Assembly (NCBI GenBank): GCA_045627525.1 | Contig: JAZQNW010000011.1 | Span: forward strand, 17,128 to 81,127 | Direction: 5' to 3' | Source of the DNA: CAG-877 sp045627525 | Lineage (GTDB): Bacteria > Bacillota_I > Bacilli_A > RF39 > UBA660 | DNA length: 64,000 bases | In this document: piece by piece, positions 31,792 through 40,934 of the stretch | Numbering within the stretch: the first letter of the stretch is position 1 | Layout: each line of letters opens with the position of its first letter | Position numbers and translations under genes: made by a program | The notes under the pieces: model-generated | What the model was told of the DNA's origin: nothing | The model's input: the letters and a program-made list of their open reading frames with translations, nothing else | Databases searched by the model: none

Positions 31792-31809
31792 TAAGCATTT
31801 TTCTTTTTT
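31779..31809 (+). terminator. Terminator of frr
   Basis: GCTTACT and AGTAAGC pair over the stop codon, followed by T-rich sequence. Confidence 0.8.
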
Positions 31810-31823
31810 GAGGGGGTAGTATT

Positions 31824-32354
31824 ATGAATAATGTTAAGAATACTTTTGACAAAGGAGTTTTTGGTGAACTTAGAGCTTTATGTAATGACAGTAAAGCTAG
31901 TGATATTATTAAAAAATGGAAAGAAGAAAAAGTACTTACAAGTTTGGAATATCAAGAATTATTAAATTATATATATGAAGATGCCAATAAAAAAGCGACT
32001 ACCTTTTCAACTTTTGATTTAAATAATAAATCTAAAAATAGAGAAGTTTCAAAAATGTCAAATTTAATTATTGATAATTATCAAAGGGTTTGTGAAGGGG
32101 TAAATATAACAAGACAAAATATGACTTATCATAATATTACTATATTGGTTGATCAAATTAGTCAATCTGATAAATATTTTAGCTGTTTTATAAATTTTTG
32201 TGCTTTATTGAAGTTAAGGTTAGATGAAAAAAGCTTTATACCTGATATTATGACTATGAATTATTGCAGAAATCAAATTGAATGTGCTAGTAAACAATAT
32301 AAGTCATTTCTTAGGAATGGAAAAAGGCATCATCTAGTAAAAAAAACAGTTTAA
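31824..32354 (+). CDS. Uncharacterised 176-residue protein
   Basis: I do not recognise this protein. It looks soluble and helical, with five Cys scattered outside any clear motif and a basic end (RNGKRHHLVKK). GGGGGTAGT precedes the ATG, a rather unusual ribosome binding site. No terminator separates it from the Phe T-box promoter. Confidence 0.7.
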   Translation: MNNVKNTFDKGVFGELRALCNDSKASDIIKKWKEEKVLTSLEYQELLNYIYEDANKKATTFSTFDLNNKSKNREVSKMSNLIIDNYQRVCEGVNITRQNMTYHNITILVDQISQSDKYFSCFINFCALLKLRLDEKSFIPDIMTMNYCRNQIECASKQYKSFLRNGKRHHLVKKTV

Positions 32355-32369
32355 TATTTTTAATTTTTA

Positions 32370-32378
32370 TGTTATAAT
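32370..32378 (+). promoter_or_regulatory. Extended -10 promoter of the Phe T-box operon
   Basis: TGTTATAAT lies eight bases before the T-box leader begins; no clear -35. Confidence 0.6.
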
Positions 32379-32385
32379 ACCGTTA

Positions 32386-32595
32386 TCGATGTTGATTAAG
32401 GAGTAGTAGTAATTGATGCTTCTAAAGAGAGCTTGTGGTTGGTGCAAACAAGTGAAGATAAATTATGAATTCGCCTTAGGAGTTCTTATTAATAGTAAGC
32501 GTAGCTCGCGTTAAGAGTTTTAAGTGTATAGTAATAACTATAAAATAAGGTGGTACCGCGAATATTCGTCCTTATATTTATAGTTATTTTTTTTT
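32386..32595 (+). promoter_or_regulatory. T-box leader, phenylalanine specificity
   Basis: The T-box AAGGTGGTACCGCG lies at 32547-32560. The terminator is a long stem of AATAACTATAAA-ATAAGG (32533-32550) with CCTTATATTTATAGTTATT (32570-32588) and nine T. The Stem I region has GAGAGCTTGTGG, and TTC at 32470-32472 on its 3' side is the likely Phe specifier. It controls an HAD hydrolase and pheST. Confidence 0.92.
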
Positions 32596-32607
32596 AAGGT
32601 GGTGACT

Positions 32608-33234
32608 ATGGATAAATTTATTTTTGATTTAGATGGAACTTTATTAAATGCGGATTTTTCATTTGAAATTGATTATTTTGCTTCTGTTTTAGATAAAGGT
32701 GTTGCTAAAGAATTTGATTTAATTAGATTTCCATTATTAACTGAATATGAGAACAGTCATTATAAATATGATATTATGGAACTCAGTGAATTTTTTTATT
32801 CAAAATCTGGAATTAATATTACACCTTTAATGATTAAGGAATGGATTAGAAGAGGTGCTAATTGTTCTGATACTATTATTGATGGTGTAGAAGAGGTTTT
32901 AAAATATTTAAAATCTAAAAATAAAAAAATAGTATTATTAACTAATTGGTTTAGTGAATGCCAATTATCTAGATTAAAAAGAGCTGGTATTTATGATTAT
33001 TTTGATGAATTTTATTGTGGAGATAGTTGTTTAAAACCAAATTTAGATAGTTATAAATTAGCTTGTGGTAATACGCCATATGATAGATGTGTAATCATAG
33101 GTGATACATTTAAAAACGATGTTTTGGCTCCTAGTGAATTAGGAATAACTGCAATATATTTTTGTCCTAATGGTGATGGTATAGAGTTTGAAAATAAGAT
33201 AGATAAATTAATTAAAATAAAGGAGATGTTTTAA
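32608..33234 (+). CDS. HAD-superfamily hydrolase
   Basis: A 208-residue HAD phosphatase: motif I FDLDGTLLNAD (residues 5-15), a helical cap, motif II LLTNW, motif III Lys in CLKPNLDSY, and motif IV IIGDTFKND. Such enzymes dephosphorylate small metabolites; the substrate is unknown. ATG 32608 follows GGTGGTGAC. It is the first gene after the Phe T-box and abuts the pheS GTG, so it is expected to rise when Phe is short. This placement is unusual. Confidence 0.88.
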   Translation: MDKFIFDLDGTLLNADFSFEIDYFASVLDKGVAKEFDLIRFPLLTEYENSHYKYDIMELSEFFYSKSGINITPLMIKEWIRRGANCSDTIIDGVEEVLKYLKSKNKKIVLLTNWFSECQLSRLKRAGIYDYFDEFYCGDSCLKPNLDSYKLACGNTPYDRCVIIGDTFKNDVLAPSELGITAIYFCPNGDGIEFENKIDKLIKIKEMF

Positions 33235-34272
33235 GTGAAGTTAGAAGATGTAAAAGAATTATTAGAAAATGATTTGAAAAAGAATTATACAATTAATGAA
33301 TTAAATGATTTAAAAGTAAAATATTTAGGAAAAAAGGGATTGATTACAGAATTAAATCAAGAAATAAAAAATATTCCAAATGAGAGAAAAAAAGAATTTG
33401 GTCAAAAAGTTAATGAACTTAGAAATGACTTTAATCTTTTTTATGACTCTGCTAAAAAGAAAATGGAAGCTGATATTTTAAATGAAAAATTGAGTAAAGA
33501 AGCTATTGATATTAGTTTACCTTCTATAAAAATTAATAATGGTGCTCCTAATATTTTGGAAAAAGTAATAGAAGAGGTAGAAGAAATCTTTATGTCTATG
33601 GGCTTTGATGTTGTAGACGGGCCTGAAGTAGAAGAAGATAAATTTAATTTTGAAATGTTAAATATTCCTAAAGGTCATCCAGCTAGAGATGCACAAGATA
33701 CTTTTTACATTGAAGGTGAAGAAACTTTGCTTCGTAGTCAAACTTCTCCTGTTCAAGTTAGAACAATGTTAGATGGAAATGGCGTTTCACCTATTAGAAT
33801 GATTTGCCCTGGTAAGACATATCGTCGTGATGATGATGATGCTACTCATTCACATCAGTTTATGCAAATTGAAGGATTACTTATTGATAAAGAGGTTAGC
33901 CTTTCAGATTTAAAAGGAATAATTGATATATTAGTTAAAAAATTATTTGGTGAAAAAGTTCAAACTCGTTTTAGACCAAGTTATTATCAGTTTACAGAGC
34001 CTTCTGTTGAAATAGATATAAGCTGTTTTAATTGTCATGGAGATGGTTGCTCATTATGTAAGCATACAGGATGGATTACAATAGCTGGAGCTGGAATTGT
34101 TCATCCTAATGTTCTTAGAATGAGTGGATATGATCCTAATATTTGGAGTGGATTTGCTTTTGGATTTGGTGCTGAAAGAGTAGCAATGTTGAAATATGAT
34201 ATTAATGATATTAGAGTATTTTATAATACAGATTTAAGAGAAAATAGAGTATTTGATAGGAGGGATGATTAA
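33235..34272 (+). CDS. pheS: Phenylalanyl-tRNA synthetase alpha subunit
   Basis: A 345-residue PheS. It has an N-terminal coiled coil, motif 2 with GKTYRRDDDDATHSHQFMQIEG, and motif 3 with GFAFGFGAERVAML. A CFNCHGDGCSLC cluster near residues 264-275 could bind zinc, as in other Firmicutes. GTG 33235 has AAGGAG upstream. Two bases separate it from pheT. Confidence 0.97.
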   Translation: MKLEDVKELLENDLKKNYTINELNDLKVKYLGKKGLITELNQEIKNIPNERKKEFGQKVNELRNDFNLFYDSAKKKMEADILNEKLSKEAIDISLPSIKINNGAPNILEKVIEEVEEIFMSMGFDVVDGPEVEEDKFNFEMLNIPKGHPARDAQDTFYIEGEETLLRSQTSPVQVRTMLDGNGVSPIRMICPGKTYRRDDDDATHSHQFMQIEGLLIDKEVSLSDLKGIIDILVKKLFGEKVQTRFRPSYYQFTEPSVEIDISCFNCHGDGCSLCKHTGWITIAGAGIVHPNVLRMSGYDPNIWSGFAFGFGAERVAMLKYDINDIRVFYNTDLRENRVFDRRDD

Positions 34273-34274
34273 TT

Positions 34275-36647
34275 ATGATTAGTTTAGAATGGGTTAAAGA
34301 TTATATTGATATTGATGATCAAGATTTAAAAGATTTGGCTGTTAAGATTACACAAGCAGGAATTAATGTTGAAAAAGTAATTTCTAATCATATTGATAAT
34401 CTAGTTATTGGAAAAGTTGTTGAATGCAGTAATCATCCTGATAGTGATCATTTACATGTTTGTCAAGTTGATATAGGACAAGAAGATTCGCTACAAATTG
34501 TTTGTGGTGCTTCTAATGTTCGTAATGGAATAAAAGTAATAGTTGCATTACCGGGTGCTATTTTGCCAGGAAATTTCGAAATAAAGAAAAGTAAAATTAG
34601 AGGTGTTGACTCTAATGGTATGATTTGTGCTTTATTTGAAATAGGTTTAGAAGAAAAAAATGATGATACTTATGCTAAAGGAATTTGTGAACTTGATGAT
34701 GATGCACCAGTAGGTGATGATCCATTTAGTTATTTAAAAATGGATGATACATTATATGAATTAGATATACATAAGCATCGTAATAATGACTGCTATTATC
34801 ATATAGGATTTGCTTATGAAATTGCAGCTATATTAAATAGAAAAGTAACTTTACCAGATGCTATATATAAAGAAGATTCAGATGATGTAAATAATCATTT
34901 TGACTTGGATGTAGAAACAGAAAAATGTCCTTATTATTTAGCTAAAATGGTTAAAAATGTAAAAATAGGGGAATCACCTGAATTTATTAAAAGACGTCTT
35001 ATTGCAGCAGGAATGAGACCAATAAATAATGTTGTAGATATTTCTAATTATGTAATGCTTGAATATGGACAACCTCTTCATTTCTTTGATAAGGATAAGC
35101 TAGGTAGTTATGTTTTAGTTAGAGATGCTAAAGATGGTGAAGAAATAGTTACACTTGATGGTAAAAAAAGGACTTTAAAACACAGTGATATTGTTATTAC
35201 TAATGGTGATGAAGTTGTTTGTGTTGCTGGTGTTATGGGTGGAGAAAATACAGAAGTCACTGAAGAAACTCATAATATTTTAATTGAAAGTGCTATTTTT
35301 GATTCTGTAAGTATTAGATATACAGCAAGTAATTTGGATTTAAGAAGTGAAGCATCTATTAGATATGGTAAGGGTTTAAATTATGAATATACAAAAAAAG
35401 CCATTGATAGGGCTTGTAGTTTATTAGAAAAGTACGCCTCAGCAACAGTACTTAGTGGAACTGTTTGCCATGATAAGATTGATAAATCACCTAAAATAGT
35501 TGAATTTTATCCAACTGATGTTGATAAAATTTTAGGTATTACAATTAGTGAAGAAGATATGAAAGTTGAATTAGGTCGATTGGATTTTCCATATGAGTTG
35601 AATGATGGTAAATTTAAAGTTACAATTCCAAGAAGAAGACTAGATATTGATCCTAATGTTAATGATATAGCAGAAGAAATAGGGCGTTTATATGGATATC
35701 AAAATTTAATTTCCACAGTTCCTGTTACTCCAATTAGAAGGGGTCAATATGTTGGAGCTGTTAAATATCGTAAACTTATTTCTAGGAGACTTAGAAGTTT
35801 AGGCCTTAATGAGTCAAAAACATATACTTTAACATCACCAGCTATGGCTCAAACATTTGATTATGATCAAAAGGATAAAATAATTTTACCTAATCCAATG
35901 AGCATTGATAAAAGTGTAGTTAGAACTAGTATTATTCCATCTTTGTTAAATGTTTATGAATATAATAAAGCTCGTAAAGTAAAAGATGTATTGTTATATG
36001 AAGTTAGTAATACTTATGATAAATATTATAATGAATATCCAAAAGTAGCAGGTTTACTTTCTGGTAATTATTTATCTAGTGATTGGACTAAGCCTGTAAA
36101 AGTAGATTTTTATTTAGTTAAAGGAATTGTTGAAAATTTACTTAATTATATGGGATTTGAGTCTAGATATAGTTTTGAAGTTGGTAATATTGCTGATTTA
36201 CATCCAGGCATTAGTGCTAATATTTTAATTGATAAAAAAGTTGTAGGTATTATTGGAAAAGTTCATCCTAATATTTCTAAAGATGATATTTATGTATTTG
36301 AACTAGATATTAATAGTTTAATGATTAATACAAGGACATTAAAATACAAAGAAGCACCTAAATTCCCAGGAATGGAAAAAGATATGGCTTTTGTTGTTGA
36401 TAAAAGTGTAGAAGCTGGTAATATTATTTCTACTATTCATCGTACTGCTGGTAAAATTGTTGATAATATATCTGTTTTTGATGTATATACCGGTGATAAT
36501 GTTGGCGAAAATGAAAAGTCTTTAGCTTTTAAGTTACATTTTTCTGATCCTACTAGAACATTAACCGATGAAGAAGTTATGAAAGTGTTTAATAAAGTTA
36601 TTGAACAAGTAGAAAATGTTCATAAAGCAAAATTAAGAGATAAATAA
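34275..36647 (+). CDS. pheT: Phenylalanyl-tRNA synthetase beta subunit
   Basis: A 790-residue PheT. It has the EMAP-like tRNA-binding domain (about 40-150, NHPDSDHLHVCQVDIG), B3/B4 editing domain, B5 domain (PRRRLDIDPNVNDIAEEIGRLYG), a catalytic-like core, and the FDX-ACB anticodon domain at the end (FPGMEKDMAFVVDK). With PheS it forms the alpha2-beta2 enzyme. It ends at a strong terminator shared with sspI. Confidence 0.97.
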   Translation: MISLEWVKDYIDIDDQDLKDLAVKITQAGINVEKVISNHIDNLVIGKVVECSNHPDSDHLHVCQVDIGQEDSLQIVCGASNVRNGIKVIVALPGAILPGNFEIKKSKIRGVDSNGMICALFEIGLEEKNDDTYAKGICELDDDAPVGDDPFSYLKMDDTLYELDIHKHRNNDCYYHIGFAYEIAAILNRKVTLPDAIYKEDSDDVNNHFDLDVETEKCPYYLAKMVKNVKIGESPEFIKRRLIAAGMRPINNVVDISNYVMLEYGQPLHFFDKDKLGSYVLVRDAKDGEEIVTLDGKKRTLKHSDIVITNGDEVVCVAGVMGGENTEVTEETHNILIESAIFDSVSIRYTASNLDLRSEASIRYGKGLNYEYTKKAIDRACSLLEKYASATVLSGTVCHDKIDKSPKIVEFYPTDVDKILGITISEEDMKVELGRLDFPYELNDGKFKVTIPRRRLDIDPNVNDIAEEIGRLYGYQNLISTVPVTPIRRGQYVGAVKYRKLISRRLRSLGLNESKTYTLTSPAMAQTFDYDQKDKIILPNPMSIDKSVVRTSIIPSLLNVYEYNKARKVKDVLLYEVSNTYDKYYNEYPKVAGLLSGNYLSSDWTKPVKVDFYLVKGIVENLLNYMGFESRYSFEVGNIADLHPGISANILIDKKVVGIIGKVHPNISKDDIYVFELDINSLMINTRTLKYKEAPKFPGMEKDMAFVVDKSVEAGNIISTIHRTAGKIVDNISVFDVYTGDNVGENEKSLAFKLHFSDPTRTLTDEEVMKVFNKVIEQVENVHKAKLRDK

Positions 36648-36679
36648 AAGGATTAGCTGTTTTCAGCTAGTCCTTTTTC
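36648..36679. terminator. Bidirectional terminator between pheT and sspI
   Basis: GGATTAGCTG and CAGCTAGTCC pair (one G-T) with A- and T-rich flanks on both sides, so it can serve both converging genes. Confidence 0.85.
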
Positions 36680-36880
36680 AACTCTTTTTTGAATTATTTC
36701 GATAATTTTATTTTTTAGTTCTTGATCGGCATTTTCCCAAACTAATTCAAAAAATACTCCTAATCCAGGTAAAGTTACTTCATCATTTGATTCTACCGAT
36801 TCATCAATAGCATTTTTTAAAGTTTCATAATTATCACCTTTGAAGTTATTAATAATATGTTCTCTAATACTCATTTCCAT
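36653..36880 (-). CDS. sspI: Small acid-soluble spore protein SspI
   Basis: A 75-residue SspI. The pattern MSIREHIINNFKGDNYETL, then LPGLGVFFELVWENA and a charged helix, follows B. subtilis SspI closely. It is a minor spore protein made in the forespore. The start MEMSIREH at 36880 has AGGAGG six bases upstream on this strand; earlier ATG codons would cover that site. In Bacillus sspI lies beside ysgA and pheST, as here. It is one of only two genes on the minus strand. Confidence 0.9.
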   Translation of the reverse strand: MEMSIREHIINNFKGDNYETLKNAIDESVESNDEVTLPGLGVFFELVWENADQELKNKIIEIIQKRVEKGLAENS

Positions 36881-36898
36881 AGTTTTCCTCCTCATATA

Positions 36899-36928
36899 TA
36901 TATTGGGTTAAAATAAATGATTTTATAC
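36899..36928 (-). promoter_or_regulatory. Weak candidate sigma-G promoter of sspI
   Basis: On the minus strand GTATA (36928-36924), 18 bases, CAATATA (36905-36899), near GNATR and CATNNTA. The start point would fall very close to the ribosome binding site, so the call is tentative. Confidence 0.25.
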
Positions 36929-36980
36929 GCCAAACTTTTCTTTTTGGTTATTTTAGTGTAAAATATTTTTTGGTGATATA

Positions 36981-37619
36981 ATGCAATTAGAAGTAGATGG
37001 AAAATCATATGATATTGTTATAGAAAAAAAGCCTAGTACTAAAAATACTTATATTAGAGTAAAGAAAGATTTGAAAATACATGTTACTACTAATACATTT
37101 ACAAGTAATAGATTTATTAAAAATCTGATAAAAGAAAATTATGATAATTTAGTTAAGATGATTGATACGCAACTAAAGAAAAAAGAAAATAATTCGGGAT
37201 TTTTCTATTTAGGTAAAAAATATGATATTGTTTATGTTGAGAATGATGATATTTTCTTTGGTGATGATAAAGTATTTATAAGTAAGGATTTTGATATAGA
37301 TAAATGGTATAAAAAGCAAGCTAAAAAAATATTTAAGGAACATCTAGATATTCAATATAATAAATTTACAAAGAAGATACCGTATCCAGATTTAAAAATA
37401 CGAAAAATGACCAGTAGATGGGGAGTTTGTAATTTTGTTTATTATATAGTTACTTTGAATTTAGAATTGATAAAAAGAGATACTAAATATTTAGATTATG
37501 TAATAGTGCATGAGCTTTCACATTTAATACATGCTGATCATTCGCCTGACTTTTGGGAACTAGTAGAAGAAAATATGCCTGATTATAAAAAATATAGGAA
37601 GGAGATGAAAGATTTTTAA
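36981..37619 (+). CDS. YgjP-like zinc metallopeptidase (DUF45)
   Basis: A 212-residue DUF45/YgjP protein related to SprT. The active site is HELSHLIHADHSPDFWELV (residues about 180-198), an HExxH with a third His, preceded by KMTSRWGVC. The family is predicted to bind zinc; its substrate is unknown. The stop codon overlaps the next start (TAATG). Confidence 0.9.
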   Translation: MQLEVDGKSYDIVIEKKPSTKNTYIRVKKDLKIHVTTNTFTSNRFIKNLIKENYDNLVKMIDTQLKKKENNSGFFYLGKKYDIVYVENDDIFFGDDKVFISKDFDIDKWYKKQAKKIFKEHLDIQYNKFTKKIPYPDLKIRKMTSRWGVCNFVYYIVTLNLELIKRDTKYLDYVIVHELSHLIHADHSPDFWELVEENMPDYKKYRKEMKDF

Positions 37620-38353
37620 TGGTTGTTACAAGTTTAGAAAATGAAAAAGTAAAAAAATTCAAAAAATTACAGAAAAAAAAATATAGGGATCAGTATGGAG
37701 AATTTATTATTGAGGGTGAACACTTAATTTATGAAGCTTTTAAGAAAGGTTTACTTATAGAATTGATTTTAGAAGAAGGAGTTTCCTTATCACTTCCAGT
37801 TCCATATACTTATTATACAAAGGAAGTTATGAGTAAAATATCAACTATGGATACTCCTAGCTCAATTATGGGATTGTGTAGAAAAAGGGATGATGATGAT
37901 TTTTTAGGAGATAGAATATTAATATTAGATGAAATACAGGATCCTGGTAATTTAGGAACTATTATTAGGAGTGCAGTAGCATTTAACGTTGATACAATTG
38001 TTTTATCTGAAAATACAGTAGATTTATATAATCCTAAAGTTTTAAGAGCTACACAAGGAATGTTATTTCATATAAATATTATTAATAGAATGTCAAATGA
38101 TATAATTCCTATCTTAAAGAATATGAATATTCCTATTTATGGTACTAATGTTCATGGTGGTATTGAAGTTAAAAATTTGAGTAGTGATGAAAAAAAGAAA
38201 ATTGCTATAGTTATGGGGAATGAAGGCAATGGTGTCAGAAAAAATGTTCTTGATATGTGTGATAAATATTTATATATAAATATGAATGAAGATGTTGAAA
38301 GTTTAAATGTTGCTGTTGCAACTAGTATCATATTATATGAATTGGAGCGATAA
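37619..38353 (+). CDS. TrmH/SpoU-family RNA 2'-O-methyltransferase
   Basis: A 244-residue SpoU-class methyltransferase: an N-terminal substrate-binding part, then the knotted SAM domain with ILDEIQDPGNLGTIIRSA, IVMGNEGNGV and SLNVAVATSIILYE. It methylates ribose on rRNA or tRNA. It corresponds to ysgA, which sits beside pheST and sspI in Bacillus. Overlap with the peptidase gene implies coupling. Confidence 0.93.
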   Translation: MVVTSLENEKVKKFKKLQKKKYRDQYGEFIIEGEHLIYEAFKKGLLIELILEEGVSLSLPVPYTYYTKEVMSKISTMDTPSSIMGLCRKRDDDDFLGDRILILDEIQDPGNLGTIIRSAVAFNVDTIVLSENTVDLYNPKVLRATQGMLFHINIINRMSNDIIPILKNMNIPIYGTNVHGGIEVKNLSSDEKKKIAIVMGNEGNGVRKNVLDMCDKYLYINMNEDVESLNVAVATSIILYELER

Positions 38354-38354
38354 A

Positions 38355-38831
38355 ATGGTATATGTAGGTAAAATTGTTTCTACGCATGGAATTAAAGGTG
38401 AAATTAGAATACTTAGTGATTTTGAATATAAGGACAAAGTATTTAAAATAGGAAAAAAAATAATAGTAGATGATAAAGTATATAATATAAAAAGCTATCG
38501 TCATCATAAAAATTTTGAAATGGTTACACTTGATGATTATCATGATATAAATGATGTTATGTTTTTAATGAAAAAGAAAGTTTATATTAATGAAGAAGAA
38601 TTAGATTTAGATGATAATGAAATATTAGATGAAGAACTTATAAATTATAATGTGTTGACTGTTTCGGGTAAATGTGGCATTATAAAGGAAATATTTTTTG
38701 GTGGACCAGGAAATAAAATAATTAGAGTTATGTTTGATAGAGAAATTTTGATTCCAATCGATTCACCAATGGTTAAGGAGATATCAAAAAAAGATAAGAA
38801 GATAGTAGTAGATATTATAGAAGGAATGTAG
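38355..38831 (+). CDS. rimM: 16S rRNA processing protein RimM
   Basis: A 158-residue RimM with VGKIVSTHGIKGEIRIL, the PRC-barrel part and IPIDSPMVKEI. It helps assemble the 30S head. It starts one base after the methylase stop at 38355, behind TTGGAGCG, and is followed by trmD. Confidence 0.94.
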   Translation: MVYVGKIVSTHGIKGEIRILSDFEYKDKVFKIGKKIIVDDKVYNIKSYRHHKNFEMVTLDDYHDINDVMFLMKKKVYINEEELDLDDNEILDEELINYNVLTVSGKCGIIKEIFFGGPGNKIIRVMFDREILIPIDSPMVKEISKKDKKIVVDIIEGM

Positions 38832-38840
38832 GGGATAAAT

Positions 38841-39503
38841 ATGAAAATTGATATTTTAACATTGTTTCCAGATATGTATAAGGGAATATTTGATGAATCA
38901 ATAATAAAAAGAGCAATAGATAGTTCTAAAGTTGAAATAAATCTTCACAACTTTCGCGATTATTCTAAAGATTTGCATCATAAAGTTGATGATACACCAT
39001 ATGGTGGTGGTGCAGGAATGGTTCTTACTTGTCAGCCAATTTTTGATTGTGTAAGATCATTAAAAACAGCTAATACTAAAGTTATATTATTAACTCCTGA
39101 TGGTGAAGTTTATAAACAAAAATATGCTTATGATTTATCTAAGGAGCAACATATAATATTAATATGTGGTCATTATGAAGGCTTTGATGATAGAATTAGA
39201 AGTATATGTGATTTAGAAATTAGTATAGGTGATTATGTTTTAACTGGTGGTGAAATTGCTAGTATGGTAATAGTTGATTCTATTGTTAGATTATTACCCG
39301 GAGTTATTTCAGATCAATCACATTTGAATGATTCATTTAATAATAATTTATTAGATTATCCAACTTATACAAAACCACGTGTATATGAAGGAATGGAAGT
39401 CCCTGAAGTTTTGGTTTCTGGTGATCATAAAAAAATAGAAGAATACCGTTATCAAGAAAGTTTAAATAAAACAAAATTACGTAGACCAGATTTATTAGAT
39501 TAG
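38841..39503 (+). CDS. trmD: tRNA (guanine37-N1)-methyltransferase TrmD
   Basis: A 220-residue TrmD with DILTLFPDMYKG, DTPYGGGAGM, ICGHYEGFDDRI and SIGDYVLTGGE, the knotted SAM site. It makes m1G37 and prevents frameshifting. It forms an operon with rimM. The usual neighbour rplS is 1.4 kb away with its own promoter. Confidence 0.97.
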   Translation: MKIDILTLFPDMYKGIFDESIIKRAIDSSKVEINLHNFRDYSKDLHHKVDDTPYGGGAGMVLTCQPIFDCVRSLKTANTKVILLTPDGEVYKQKYAYDLSKEQHIILICGHYEGFDDRIRSICDLEISIGDYVLTGGEIASMVIVDSIVRLLPGVISDQSHLNDSFNNNLLDYPTYTKPRVYEGMEVPEVLVSGDHKKIEEYRYQESLNKTKLRRPDLLD

Positions 39504-39515
39504 TAGGTGAAGTAT

Positions 39516-39968
39516 ATGTATTCTGTTAATAAGAAAAAAGTAGTTAAGAAAAAATGGAAATTTAAAGATTTTTCAGATATAGAAAATATTTCAGGTTTTT
39601 TGATGCCAAGTAGAAAAGCTTTTATAATTGGTGATGATAAAATTAGTAATGTAGTTGTTGTGTCAAAAAAATTGGCTCAGCCTATTGTTTCGACAGTTGT
39701 TTCTAAAAAATATAAAAAACTTATTAATGAATTAACAGATTTATTATTAACAGATGATACAGATGATGGTGACTGCTATAGAGAAGCTCTTAATCAAATT
39801 GAAAGATTTAGAATGATAGTAAAAAATAAATACAGAGATTTTTTATTAGACGAAGAGTTAAAAATTATGGCTAAGCAGTTAAAATTATTACAAAAAGAAG
39901 CTAAATTACAGTTTGCAGAAATACAAAATAGTATGATTATGTATAATGAAAATTATAGGAGTAGGTAG
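39516..39968 (+). CDS. Uncharacterised 150-residue protein
   Basis: I do not recognise this protein. It has a basic start, a strand-rich middle (AFIIGDDKISNVVVVSKKL), an Asp-rich loop (TDDTDDGD) and a helical end. ATG 39516 has AGGTGAAG upstream. It follows trmD by 12 bases in the same unit and ends at a terminator. Confidence 0.7.
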   Translation: MYSVNKKKVVKKKWKFKDFSDIENISGFLMPSRKAFIIGDDKISNVVVVSKKLAQPIVSTVVSKKYKKLINELTDLLLTDDTDDGDCYREALNQIERFRMIVKNKYRDFLLDEELKIMAKQLKLLQKEAKLQFAEIQNSMIMYNENYRSR

Positions 39969-39993
39969 GAATTATTAAATTAATTCCTTTTTT
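39967..39993 (+). terminator. Terminator of the rimM-trmD unit
   Basis: AGGAATTA and TAATTCCT pair, with T run. Confidence 0.85.
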
Positions 39994-40048
39994 ACTTGTT
40001 AATTTTTTGTTTTTGCGTTATTCTATCTTACTAAGAAGAGGCATTATT

Positions 40049-40819
40049 ATGAAAAAGAAGAAGTTTATAATATTAATGATTATTTTATTTTTTATGGTTA
40101 TAGAATTTATTTTTATAATTAATTTTAGTAGTGATGATGCTATTTTATATATTGATAATAATAATGCTAATTATAAAGTTTATTTAAATAATGGTGATAT
40201 ATATAGTTCTAATAATAAAAATGGTGCTTTTAATGGAAAATCGATAGATAGGATAAAAATAGATTTTAATTATATTACTACATATAAAGAAAGAGCTAGC
40301 TATAATGGTAATTATTATTTAAAATCAAGATTTAAAATATTAAATGATGAAGATAAAGTATTATATACCAAAGAAGAAAATTTAACAGAAAAAAAGTCTA
40401 TTGATAATGTTGATGAAATTATAAGTACTAGTATTAATTATAAAGAATATTTAAGTAATTATAAGAAAAAAATGGAAAAATATAACGGTATAGCTTTAGT
40501 TGATATTGTAATGTGTATTGATACTAATGGGGTTACAAAAGATGTTTCGGCTGTTACTATTCCCCTTACTGATAATTTAATAGTTATTAATTACAATGCT
40601 ATGGGAAATTTCATAAATAATAGAGCTGGTAATTTTAATTATTTCTATTTTGCATTTTTAATAGTAGGAATTGTATGTATATTAATTAATTTAAATCCAA
40701 AGGAAGAAGATATAGAAATATTAGATGTTTTTTCACCAGTTCAGTTGTCATTTATGGATGTGTTTGGAGATTTGAATGAAAAAACTATTGATACAGAAGA
40801 AGAACTTGAAATTATATAG
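40049..40819 (+). CDS. Two-span membrane protein, possibly DUF5305-like
   Basis: A 256-residue protein with helices at about 6-26 and 200-222 and an outer beta-rich domain between them containing repeated strands (for example YNGNYYLKSRFKIL and DIVMCIDTNGV). A cytoplasmic acidic tail follows. The plan and the pattern in the middle recall DUF5305 proteins, often encoded near signal peptidases; a signal peptidase gene is 500 bases downstream. ATG 40049 has AAGAGG upstream. The family suggestion is low confidence. Confidence 0.65.
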   Translation: MKKKKFIILMIILFFMVIEFIFIINFSSDDAILYIDNNNANYKVYLNNGDIYSSNNKNGAFNGKSIDRIKIDFNYITTYKERASYNGNYYLKSRFKILNDEDKVLYTKEENLTEKKSIDNVDEIISTSINYKEYLSNYKKKMEKYNGIALVDIVMCIDTNGVTKDVSAVTIPLTDNLIVINYNAMGNFINNRAGNFNYFYFAFLIVGIVCILINLNPKEEDIEILDVFSPVQLSFMDVFGDLNEKTIDTEEELEII

Positions 40820-40827
40820 TTAAAGTG

Positions 40828-40856
40828 TTGATTTTTAATACTTCTTGTGATATAAT
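40828..40856 (+). promoter_or_regulatory. Promoter of rplS
   Basis: TTGATT (40828-40833), 17 bases, TATAAT (40851-40856), TG at 40848-40849. The 24 bases from the -10 on match the tRNA-Arg promoter region with two differences. Confidence 0.85.
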
Positions 40857-40862
40857 CTTGGT

Positions 40863-40934
40863 TGTCAGTTGAGATGATCCGCTTTTCTTATGATTATGAT
40901 CATTGGTAAATATATTTTGAGAGGAGAACTTAAT
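40863..40934 (+). promoter_or_regulatory. rplS 5' leader
   Basis: A 70-base leader with a GTTGTCAGTTG start and a TGATCCG/AT-rich middle containing TGATTATGATCA. It could be an L19-type leader, but I cannot fold it with confidence. Confidence 0.3.
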
